In this document: piece by piece, positions 34,431-46,200 of the stretch
Layout: every line of letters starts with the position of its first letter
Position numbering within the stretch: the first letter of the stretch is position 1
Origin: Undaria pinnatifida
Lineage: Eukaryota > Sar > Phaeophyceae > Laminariales > Alariaceae
NCBI GenBank assembly: GCA_012845835.1
Contig: JABAKD010000025.1
Span: 27,833,504-27,897,503, forward strand
Direction: 5' to 3'
Length of the DNA: 64,000 nt
Translations under genes and position numbers: made by a program
The notes under the pieces: generated by a model
What the model saw: the letters and a program-made list of their open reading frames with translations, nothing else
Databases searched by the model: none
What the model was told of the DNA's origin: nothing

Positions 34431-35246
34431 CAAGGCCTGGAAAAGCAAAGCAGAGGCAAAATAACGCAAAACAAAGCTAGAGTAAGCAGCAAAATAACGC
34501 AAAACAAAGCAAGGGTAAGCGAAGAAAACAATGCAAAGCCAACAAAGCACAACCAAAGCCAAGCTGAGCGAAGCTGAGCCACGCTAAGAAACGTTAAGCA
34601 AAGCAATCAGGGGCTTGTTGCAGCTTTGGATGAGGCTAAACGCCCAAAATAGCAGAGCAAAGCAATCAGGTGAGGTTGCATGCCTGAAATGCAACCGCAT
34701 CAAAACCACGCAAAAGCAAGCAGACACCTCTACTATAGCCATGACTGAAAAAACAACGTGAAGCAGGCAAAGCAAAGCAAAGCCAAGCGAAAAGCCAAGG
34801 CAAGGCAAGGCAAGGCAAGGCAAGGCAAGGCAAGGCAAGGCAAGGCAAGGCAAAGCAAAGCAAAGCAAAGTAAAGCAAAGCAAAGCAAAGCAAAGCAAAG
34901 CAAAGCAAAGCAAAACAAAGCAAAGCAAAGCAAAGCAAAGCAAAGCAAAGCAAAGCAAAGCAAAGCAAAGCAAAGCAAAGCAAAGCAAAGCAAGCAAGCA
35001 AAGCAAAGCAAAGCAAAGCAAAGCAAAGCAAAGCAAAGCAAAGCAAAGCAAAGCAAAGCAAAGCAAAGCAAAGCAAAGCAAAGCAAAGCAAAGCAAAGCA
35101 AAGCAAAGCAAAGCAAAGCAAAGCAAAGCAAAGCAAAGCAAAGCAAAGCAAAGCAAAGCAAAGCAAAGCAAAGCAAAGCAAAGCAAAGCAAAGCAAAGCA
35201 AAGCAAAGCAAACCAGAGCAAAGCAAAGCAAAGCAAAGCAAAGCAA
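34430..35246. repeat. Large AAAGC/AAGGC pentanucleotide array
   Basis: Scattered AAAGC-like units from 34430 lead into an almost pure array. AAGGC units run at about 34797-34852, then AAAGC units to about 35246 with rare interruptions (AAAAC near 34914, AAGCAAGC near 34991, ACCAG near 35212). Every frame on both strands stays open, which explains the Leu/Cys/Phe/Ala and Lys/Gln/Ser/Ala frames here; they are not genes. Confidence 0.95.
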
Positions 35247-35249
35247 CCA

Positions 35250-36700
35250 ACGAAAAAACACTACCGTTGCTGCTGCTGCCAGTGGTGGTGGTGGTGGTGG
35301 TGCTGTTGATGCGGTTGTCAACGATGCTGAAGACGCCACCGTTTTGCGCGTTGTCGACACTACCTCCCAACACAACCTACACCAACACCATCACTACCTC
35401 GCACGCATGACTTTCGAAAGCGCTGTATATTGCTAGCTCCCTGCGACCGGCATCGCATCCGATCGGGGTTGCGGTCCTGCTGGGGGACCAGGAAGGTGCA
35501 CAAAACGTGCATGTGGCACAAAAATCAACCGTGGTGCATGCTCATCACCGCCTCAACCCTTTCAGAACTGAAGAACGAATCTCGAGACGGTTTCCAAGCA
35601 CGTAGCGTGTCCCCCTCAAAGGGTCGGCGCAGTTCCAGAACATGAGAGGGGCATATCTTTCACCGAAACCACGGGCAGCATCACATCACAAAACCTATTC
35701 AACCATCCAAACACAACGTATACAGGACGGCATAACACGACCCTTTGAACCATGGAAATAAATATATATATATAGGATAGGACAGGGCAACAACACAACT
35801 TTTTTGGGACAGCCAAATAAAATACATAATAGACATATATCCTTCAGAGTAAATGTATATACCCGTAGTGATATATATACTTCGTATATAGCTAAAAACA
35901 CTGCATCCCAGACGCTGTGGCCAAACAGCACCAAAAACTAAACCGCGATGCCCGTGGGGGGGGGAGACAAAATCTGCAGCACCAAAATGCAGCAGTAACA
36001 CCAATAACAACATCAATAACAACGGGACCACACAAAGAAAAAACATACTTCGTATCAGTTCAAAGCGTCTGGTGGTGTTTGGCGTAGTACAGAGTTGCAA
36101 CACGTACGAAAATGAAAAATCTATGAGCAAAAAATGATGAAGCAGATTGGAAGAAGGAAAAAGGATAAACAAAAAAGCGAGGGATATAAAACATTACAGC
36201 CTCCTCCGACGACACCTACACCTATACTGCTATGTACCACGTGTAATACAAGCCATCATACCAAGTTTGTTTTCGAAACTCGATAACGCGAAAAAAAGTC
36301 GTGACCACATACTTCGAATAGAGCTATGTATTCATGTTGTCTTCTTCGAGTTTTTTCTCTTCCGCCCCCTCGACACACACAGGGCGTTACGATTTTGACA
36401 TTGCAGTCGAAAAAATAATATCGTCAGAGGGGCCGACGAAAACGAAAAAGTAGAAACAAAAGTGAACAAAGGACGTACGGCGATTGCTCCATCAAACCGC
36501 CCTGCACGTATACCGGGCACACGCCACGCCGACAGCCTCGGCGGATCTCGATCGCATGCTGCCCTCTCGCTTTGAGAGACATCAGCGTCGGCGGAGGAGG
36601 CAGCAGCAGCGGCAGAAGTTCTTCCAAGCAACCGTCCTTGGGGCGCGTGGTGCACATCACACTCTCGCGTAGGTGGGGGGTAGGACGAGATCGCGTTCAA
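35250..36700. other. No supported gene
   Basis: Contains a short GTG/GGT run (35280-35300) and AT-rich sequence around 35750-36170. Only unpaired open frames without motifs are seen. Confidence 0.4.
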
Positions 36701-37230
36701 CGTTCAGCAGCGCTCGGCATCGCTCAGCGCCCCGCCAGCACACCTTTCAGCACCCTGTCGGCCCCAGCATCAGGATCAGCGCCTCCCAGCATCAGCATCG
36801 CCCAGCGCACTCTCAGCACCACTCTCAGCATCTGCAGCGCTCAGCACCTTCTCAGCATCCTCCAAGGACTCTCTGAGCACAGCCTCCCGCTAAGGCTGGG
36901 GCTGGCGGTACGGCTACGGCAGGAGTTTGGGCTGGGCTGGAGCTACAATAGGTGTTGGGGCTGCGGCTAGGGCTGGAGCCGTGGCTGGGTCAGAGGCCGG
37001 AGCTGGGGCAAACGCTGGGGCTGTGACTGGAGCTTGGACAGCGGCAGGGGCTGGAGTTGTGGGCCATTTCAGCCCCTCCCAGCACCCTCTCAGTACCCCT
37101 CCCAGCACCCTCTCAGTATCCCTCCCAGAACCCTCCCAGAACCCTCCCAGCAGCCTCTCAGCACCCACCCAGCACACCCTCCCAATTACACCCTCCCAAT
37201 CACACCCTCCATTCCGCCCGCAGAGCACAC
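36700..37230. repeat. CAGCACCCTCTC-type and GGGGCTG-type minisatellites downstream of the glycosyltransferase
   Basis: 36700-36880 has CTCAGCACC/CTCAGCATC units, 36890-37060 GGGGCTGGAGCT-like units, and 37070-37220 CCTCCCAGCACCCTCTCAGTA-like units. They lie just 3' of the glycosyltransferase stop codon, so part may be transcribed as 3' UTR. Confidence 0.75.
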
Positions 37231-37248
37231 ACTCCCAAGTCCACCTGG

Positions 37249-40200
37249 TCAGCAGCCGATGCCTGGACGGAGCAGTCGAGTTCCACAGAGCTTGAGCTGG
37301 GACATGCCCTTGCAGTTGTGGAAGAACATGTGCTTTTTTTTGGTCTTCGTGGTTATCTGGGTTCTTGCGCACAGGCAGTCCCATAGGTGGGAAGTGCGAA
37401 GATTGTACATCTCGACCATCTCGCGGTCCACCTGGCGAATTGGTGACACGCGCAAATTGTACGAACGGAAAAAAAAATGCTTTGTCACGTGAGGACAGGG
37501 AGGGATGGGGGACGGCGGTCGCGGCGGCGTGCATTTGATAGGCCAAAACGTTCCTCGAGACAAAGTCGACAATTCCGCCAAACTTGAGGTCACAAACACC
37601 GTGATGTAGCGAGCTTTTTTTTTTCCATATAGCCCATCACTTTCTGAACCCCTTTGCCTTCCCTTCGTATCACACGTCAGCTCACCCCCATGAGCCAGGA
37701 GCCTATGGTAACATCCTCGTTGGTGAAGCACTCCAAGTGCTCGTGTCCTCGATACAGATGCTCCACCAGCGGCTGCGACAGGATGTAAAAAGCCCCCTGG
37801 CGCGAGAAAATAGGCAAACAACACCACCAGCAAGTAGGCATAGACACAATGGGGACCGGAGATGACACACGGTACAAGAAACGATACATATAAAGGTACG
37901 CTCAATGCATGCGTTTCATTTAGCTTTTGACGTAATATTTTTTTTCGTCCAGCTTATTTTGTTGGAGCTTTTACGCTCGGAAGACCCGCATCATGCAGAT
38001 CCCACCAAGGTAACACGTACGCAAGAGAGAGCCGTGTAATATAGATGCTGCCCGGCAACCATGGCCTACATCCGGATGAAAATAATGGATTGCGCCTACC
38101 CCCAACACGTGGCGGCCTGCACGCAGTGGGAGCCCTAACAACAAGCTACTGTAGATGCAGTATTTACTGCACGGGAGACCTAGATCATAAAGCAGGGATT
38201 CGATCTGTCCGATGTTGGATGGAGTATGTTCCGTTTATACCGTACGGAGCACCTTGATCATAAATGAAAGACGGGGCTGAACTTTCTTCGGTGTATGGTA
38301 TACACGATGATAAATACGGCAGCGGGCCCACCCCAATCAACCGACCCGCCCATCCATCCATCCAGCATCCATCCACAAGAAGACCACACCTGCATGTATA
38401 CTGGGAAACAGTTGAGGCCGCCCAGCGTGTGCTGCACGTACTTGCTGTCGAACCACCGGTGCTCCGCGTTCTTCATCACCCTTCCGTTCTGAGGTTTATA
38501 TAACAGCATTTTCGGGCGGAAACAAAAACCGAAGCAAAACACGAAACAAAAAGAAACAACAAAAACAAGCAGCCATCAATTACGAGAGAGAGTGGGTGAG
38601 TGGGAGTGGGAGGGACATGTAGAAAGAGCCCTGCTTGTTATTAATAACTACCGCGTCAGCTAGCTGGTTTATATCCGTCACCCAACCAATAACTATCAAC
38701 AGCTCAAGTCCGGCCAACTCACAGCCACCCTTATCATGAGCGAAAGCGAGATTCCAATTTACAACGGCGACCAAAACAAAATAGGGGCACCTTTCCAGTC
38801 TCGCGTGCCCGAATCCCCGTGTCCCGTCAAACCAACCATCCGACGTTCCCAAAAACAATAACGAAACAAAAATAGGTAAGTCTTTGTGCGAATACTGCTG
38901 ACATCGTGCTACGTAGCAATTTCTGCTTCCCACCAACGCACGCAGATGATGACAGTTACATATACCCACCAGCGCCACCAGCGCGATTTTCGAGAGAGAG
39001 TATCTATCGAATTATAATATTATATGCTGTACTGCTCTCACCCAGTAATCCGGGTTGGTGGTCTGGTTGCAGGCGGTGGGGACTCCGGCGTAGACCTTGT
39101 CCGTCACCGCGGGGTCGAGGTCGTGCAGCATGGACGCGATGCGGGTCAGGCACACGAACGAGTCGTCGTCGGCCTTCAACAGGAACTCGAAGTCGAAGTG
39201 TCGCACCTGCAGGTTCAAAAACGTTCTAGTTACTATCCATTGTCCATTTTCCGCAATCGATTGTCCCGTTTCCGTCCTGAGTTCTCCATTTCTCATGATT
39301 CGTCCTCCATTCACTTTCGAATATCCAATTTCCATATTCCACATTTTCAATCTGTATACTCGTAGGTTAATTTAGTTTTGGAACAGCAGCAGCAGTAGCA
39401 GCATACATAAACAACATAGCAGTGACAGGGAACAACCCAGCCGTGTATTTACCAGGCACAGCATCGCCTTGGTCTTGAAGACGATGTTACGGTACCCCTC
39501 AGCCACAGGCACGTACAGGATATCCCCCACCAGCTCGCCCTCCGGAGGGGCGGTATCTTTCGACATGATGAACACCACGGCCACCGTAAACTCTCGCCGC
39601 TCAGGGTTGGTGCCCTCCTGTAACACATCAATACAAAATTAAATTTGAAATGAAGATAAAATAGAGCGGGGGGATCAGAAGGGTCTGTGGGGCAGGGGAT
39701 AGGGGGTGTGGGGCATGGGCAAGGGATGGGGGCAGCGGATAGAGGCTGGAAGGCAGGCCCATTAAATGATCGAGATACTTCGGGGTAGATATACGTCTGA
39801 GTAAAACAGCATCTGCACGAACTAAAACATGTTTGCCGATGGGATCTGTGACACGGCTCTCTGCGAACATGCTCGCCTGGTGAGATCTGTATGGTACGGC
39901 TCTGGCACAACTCTCTCACAATGGCAACTAAAGTATCTCGATAATGTAGAACGTAACCTGTCCGATGTGCGCAGCGACGGAATAAAACAGAAAACGGCGA
40001 CGGTGCCCATAAAAAAAACAACAGGCTTACACCGGCTCACCGCGATGGAGTTCGGACCGACGGTCACCCAACCCTCGTGCTTATCGTAGATCTGTCGCAG
40101 CAGTTCTCGCTTCGCTGCATCCGGCTGTGTTACGGAGAGTAAATAATGGGTGGGACGGGGGGGGGGGTGGAGTAGGGAGGGGGGAGGAGGGGGGGGGGGG

Positions 40201-43200
40201 TGAAGCGGGCGGGGGTAGGGAGGTGGAGGGGCGGGAGAGGAGGAGAAGGAGGGGGATGGGGGGGGGTAGGGGAAGTAGGGGAAGAGGGAGGGATGTCGGG
40301 GGAGGGGGACGTGAAGTGAAGGAGGGGAAGGGAAGAGGAGGAGGGATAGGGAGAGAGGTCACGCCACAGGATTGGAAGTGAGCGAACAATGGGGGCGAGG
40401 GGGTAACATCAGATTGGTGAAACAACGCATGAGAGAGCTCGAATGGAGAAAGGTACGAGCCGGGAGGGGGCGTGCAAGGGTTTCGGGGCAGTTATCTGCC
40501 TGCATGGCATATATGGCACGTTGCGCAGACAGAAGGCGCAAATGTGGCACGCTGTATAAAATACGCAAAACAACACAAACAGACTGCGTCTTCATATCAG
40601 TTTGTGAAGTGAGCTATAGAAACAGAGCAACAACAACGGCAACCTAGGAACCGCCTTCTCCGAGCGAGGCAGTCGCACGCATATCGCCTTCGTTGCGCGT
40701 TGGGGCTATTATTTCACGACAGGCGAAAGAGCGCGCAATCTGCAGGAAAACTACAAAACCGAACTACCCATCGGTCACTGGAAATAAGCAGTGCCGTGCA
40801 TACTGCCAACAGCAGCAGCTTGCAAATGTGAGTCTAGATCGTTCAAGTGGTCGAACTCACAGTTGACGTATTTGGACTATGTGTTTCACAAAACACGCAC
40901 TCCTGTAAGTCATACCGGTAAAAATGCATTAGTTCCTGGCTTTTTTCGTAGTAGGAGTGTAAGCCTTGCGTCACCCTCTTTGCTTCGTCCAGATTTACGA
41001 GTATCACCTACACGTCGAAGGAATATAGTGTATGATACAATACTACGGTATGTTCGGTCTCCCGATGTATAACGTCTTCAATATTTTGTGTTTTCTTTTG
41101 TTTTTTATGCTGCGCGTAATATATGTGATCTATGTAGTTTATTTTACGTCGATTGGTTAATCGTTATATTCATTGCTGCGCAAGGTATCTCTACCGCTCC
41201 ATCCAATTCCCATAGCCTAAATTAAAAAACACTGTGACACTACTACTGCACTACATTTAATCAGGTAGCCCCTACGGTATGAAAAAACACCTATGATACT
41301 ACTGCACCACGTTTAATCCTATACAGAAGAACGATGCATTTCGATATTCCGATAACCTTCACTCATCGCACAGCCCGTTTTGTTCTACCCCGAGCCGGGG
41401 ATGTAGTATTGAGCTGCACTCGGGCGGTGTTGGCTTCGTCGAACATGCTTTGGGCAGTATTGGTTTGCGTGCGCTCTTGGGGCATGCTGTTATTCTCTCC
41501 GAGTTATAGTTGAGGTATAGACACCTCCTGGTGTGTGTAGAATACAATGCGGATGTATTTGTCTGTTCGCGGCTTCGACACGTAAGATGTGAAGATTCAG
41601 TGGAGCGTTGCGTTTCTTGGCGCATTGTCTTCATTTCAAGGTCGTTTCTTCCCGGCTATCAACCGCGTCGGAAGGAACTGCCGAATCAAAGTTTTAATGT
41701 TCCTTATAAAAGCGCAAAAATCGGCGCGCTTCGCGCGCCATATTTTTCTGCTGGGCTGCGCCAAGTGAAGATCGTACCAGGTAGAAGGCATCTACGGAGA
41801 GAGTGGCATTTATGACAGTATCGAATGCCGGAATGGCCTCTGACGCCCCAGACTCGGTAGAGTGGATGAGGGAGTGAAGAAAGCGGAAGAGGTGTGGAAG
41901 GCGTGTCGCTGCAACGAGCAGCATCGACAGCCTCTCTTGCATGAGATCTTCTCTGAGAAATCGATGGCGACGTCAGCAATTTTTCTACGGAGACAGCAGT
42001 AGCAGTACCTTTGAGTATACCGAGATGATAGTCACTGATAGTCACTGAACTTGCAGATCCGGTGCGGCGGGACTGGGGGGTTCCCCCGAGGGGCAACCCG
42101 CCGCGCCCGCCACGCCCCCTGATGGGCCGAGGGCGGGCGGAGGGGGGACCAGTGATGGAGCCTCTCTGAGCTGCTGCTGACGTTGTGGTATTTTATCGCC
42201 GAACTGGAAAACGGATGACGTGTTCGTGTGATTGTTGTGTTGTGTGTTTCTGCTGTTTCGATAACCAAGTTGCGCTGAATTCCGCGACAACCTAGTACGG
42301 TGAGATAATAATCACTGACTTGGTGAACGGGTGCGGGGGGAATAAAACATTTAGTACCCGTAACTTAGTACACATGATAGCACCAGGAATAAGGACACAA
42401 AACCCCGGTGAAGGCACACAACTGATAACTCGTGCGTGTTACTCGCGCAGAGCAGCGGGGGCGTAGTACTCCTTACTAGGAGACCGAACTCGATCCCGAA
42501 GACTGCTATACATATGGTATAACCCTGTTCCGAAACTGCCTCCGAACAACCTCTTTTTATGCTGCCTCGTGGGGTGCGGGTCAGCTTTCACACAGCAGTG
42601 TGGCAGGCAGATACCTCGAGGTAGCAGCGGCAGCAGCAGCATGGCAGCGCTCACCCATGTACGAAGCAACCCCCTTCCATGCACCCACCGATTAACCCGT
42701 CCACCCACCAAACGTCCCAGCCACCACGTATGTGCTACAGCTGTACAGCAGTATGTGTAGCAGCAGGCAGTTGTCTTATGTGGGTGAACTGGAAGCGGAT
42801 GTCGTGTTGGTGCGGTTGCTGTGCTGTGTGCAATCCATTAAAAACAAAAATAATCCCCGGGGTGTCGGACTTGTAGTGATACGGAGGGGTTTCTTAACCG
42901 GGGATGGGGCCCTAATCTCCCTGGGGCGGCGGGACTGCAATATATAGTACTTAGATAAAACAGAACCTGGTACATACATATGAGAGCACCAGGAATAACA
43001 CAAACCCCCTGTGAAGGCCCACAATCGATTCTTGGGAAAAAAAAAATCTCAACACGTCGGCTGTGAGTTCGATAAATACAGGGTCGATACTCATAATTGC
43101 AAGCTGCATGACACATCTAATTTTGCGAATACAATGGAGGAGTTAAAATGACACACGACGTGCATAAAAATATCAGGGCTTTTCACGGGTCAAGGGGGTT

Positions 43201-46200
43201 TCAAAATCTCGCGGGTCGGGTCGGGTCGGGTCGGGTCGGGTCGGGTCATTACGTTTCAAATCTCACGGGTCGGGTCGGGTCAAGAGGTTTCAAAATCTCG
43301 CGGGTTGGGTCGGGTCGGGTCAATAGGTTTCCAAAATCTCGTGGGTCGGGTCGGGTCAGGTCGGGTCGGGTCGGGTCGGATCGGGTCGGGGCAAGAGGTT
43401 TCAAAATCTCGCGGGCCGGGTCGGGTCATGACCCGCAAGATTCGGGTCACTCGAGGGTCAAGTCACCATGACCTGCGAGCTGTTCTTGGCTGACCCGCGG
43501 GTCGAAGCCGCGGATCTGGCCTGCGGATTCGCCGTTTTCAAACTTATAGCTGCCTGCCGGAGAGCCCTTGTCGCGCCGGCGCTCCGCGGATCGGACCCGC
43601 GGATCCGACCCGCGGGTCCGAAAATGACACAAAACTTGCCGCTTCCTGCATGAAAGCCAATCTCGTCCCGATACTCCAATCGTATGTCATCATAGCGTTC
43701 AGAAACATAACCAGACAGCAACTTCTCGTACCAGGCATAAGATACTAATACGCGAATTCCCGTGTCAGATGAAGCCGTAAGTACTATTCAGGTGTATTGT
43801 CATCCATCAAAGTCCACCACGTAAAACAAGCCAGGCCACACACTCTTGCCGCACTGCAGGGTGCAGCAATAAAGGCGACAAATGGACGTATAAGAACCCA
43901 TGTACGGCAAAAACGTAACACGTATACGTACACATTGATTGGATACCCGGTAAGAATTTCATCATACCAGTACGAAATGTGACCAAACGAAAAAAGGCAA
44001 GGAAGGGCAGTCGTCGTCGAAGCAGCAGCAGCATCAGCAGCAGCAGCACTAGCACCAGCAAGCACCAGCAGCAGACCCCGGATCCTCGCGGATCGCAGCC
44101 CCTGCTGACAGATCCACCGCCCCAGTTGTGGTCTTGCTGCCGGAGGCGGCTCAGCTAGGCTGCTTGCCGGGGCCGGAGACTGCATCATAGATAGATACAG
44201 TAAGTAGCTATTAATAGCTCGAGAATTATCATGCCAGTACGAAATGTGACAAAACGTCGAGAAGCAAGAGGAGCAGGCGTCGTCGAAGCAGCAGCAGCAG
44301 CAATAGCAGCAGCACTGGCAGCAGCAAGCACCAGCCGTGGCAGACAACGCATCTTCGCGGATCGCAGCCCCTGCTGACAGATCCACCGCCCCAGTTGAGG
44401 GTTTCATGCCAGAGGAGGCTCAGCTAGGTTGCTTGCCGGGGCCGGAGACTGCATAGGAAACTAGCTCGCTCGACGGATCGCTCGTCGGGTCAATCTGGTG
44501 GTCTAGCGCTACGGGCGTGGCTAATTGGCCATGCGTGGGTTGCGGTCTCGTTATCATTTTCCGCGTGCGCACCACAAAATAATGCTGCAAACTATGCCGG
44601 TAAAAACAACAGAGAGCGCGACATCCTGGGAAAAGTACGAGGGACCAAGGACCAACCAACCGACCAAGGTACATATATTTCCAGACATGTTTGACCCGTG
44701 ACTGTTCGACTTTGACCCGTGAGATATATCATGGGTCCAGTCGACCCGACCCTCATGAAACCCGCACCTCACGGGTCACTCGGAGTGTGGCGGGTTGGGT
44801 CGGGCCGGGGCAACAGGCTTTTAACATCTCGCGGGTCGGGTTGGGTCGGGTCAGGAGGTTTTCAAAATCACACGGGTCGGGTCGGGTCGGGTCGGGTCAA
44901 AACGTCTCGAAATTCTCGCAGGTCGGGTCGGGTTGGGTCGGGTCAACACGTCTCGAAATTCTCGCGGATCGGGTCGGGTCGGGTCGGGTCAGACCCGACC
45001 CGACCCGCGAGGTTTGACCTGACCCGTGAAAAGCCCTGGAAAATATGTGGAAGCTTAAGCTTTATTTTTTCCAAACCATCCCGATTAAAACCCAAAAGTA
45101 CTAATCACCTCCCACTAAGTACCATATCAACACAGCAGTAGTAAATCCATCTAGCTTTGACACTTTGTTCTATACCGCTAGGCATTAGCTTGTTCATTTT
45201 TTCATCCCTGGTATCAAGTACCAGATTTCATGTACTACGAGTACAGTATTTGTAGTACCGGAAAATTACAACATAATATTAGTACGTGTTGCTCGTCCAG
45301 AGCAGCGGGGGCGTAGTATCCTTACTTGGAGACCGAACTCAATCCCCAACACTGCTATACATTTGGTATATCCCTGTTGGGAAACTGCCTCCGAACAGTC
45401 TCTCTCTGCTGCCTTGTGGGGTGTGATTAAGCTATCACAGAGCAGTGTGGCAGGCAGATACCTCGAGGTAGCAGCAGCGCTCACCCATGTACGAAACAAC
45501 CCCCACCCACCCACCCACCCACCCAACCACCCACCGACTAACCCGTCCACCCACCAAACACCCCAGCCACCATGTATGTGCTATAGATGTACAGCAGTAC
45601 GTATAGCAGCAGACAATTGTGGTCTTTTGTCGGCGAACTGGAAGCGGATGTCGTGTTGTTGGTGCGGTTGCCGTGTTGTGTGCAATCCATTTCCACCCCC
45701 GGGGTGTCGGAGTTGTAGTGACACGGACGGATTTCTGGACCGGGGATGGGGCCCTATCCTTCCCGGATTGCGCTCGCTCTACACGCCCCAGCCAATTGAC
45801 GATCGCCCCGTGGGGTTGGGGTTTCCACACCGTGCGCGGCGGTGTCGCCCCGGGAAAACTCAATTTCCTTTCCCGGGATGTCGGAGTTGTTGAGATATGG
45901 AAGGATGTCTGAACCGGGGATGGGGCCCAATCCTCTCCGGGTGCGGCGGGATTGGGAGGGTTGTCCCGAGGCGCAACCCCCGCCGCGCGCGCCTCGCTCC
46001 CTGATTGGCCGAGGGCGGGTGGGGGGGATCCCTCGGCCAATGAGATTGGGGCTCGGAAAACGCAGGGATGAAAGCCATATGCCTTTTGTATATTGTAATA
46101 TATGTGGTTCTATTGGCCTCTATCGCTACTAACGCCAGTCAACAACCGTCTTCTTGCAAGACGTTGCTATTTTCCGTGTGGTCCTATCCGCCACCCTCGC

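Noticed and set aside
34584-35375. Long minus-strand frames rich in Leu/Cys/Phe/Ala and a plus-strand Lys/Gln/Ser/Ala frame
   Set aside because: They are read straight through the AAAGC/AAGGC pentamer array, which has no stop in any frame; no other sign of coding.
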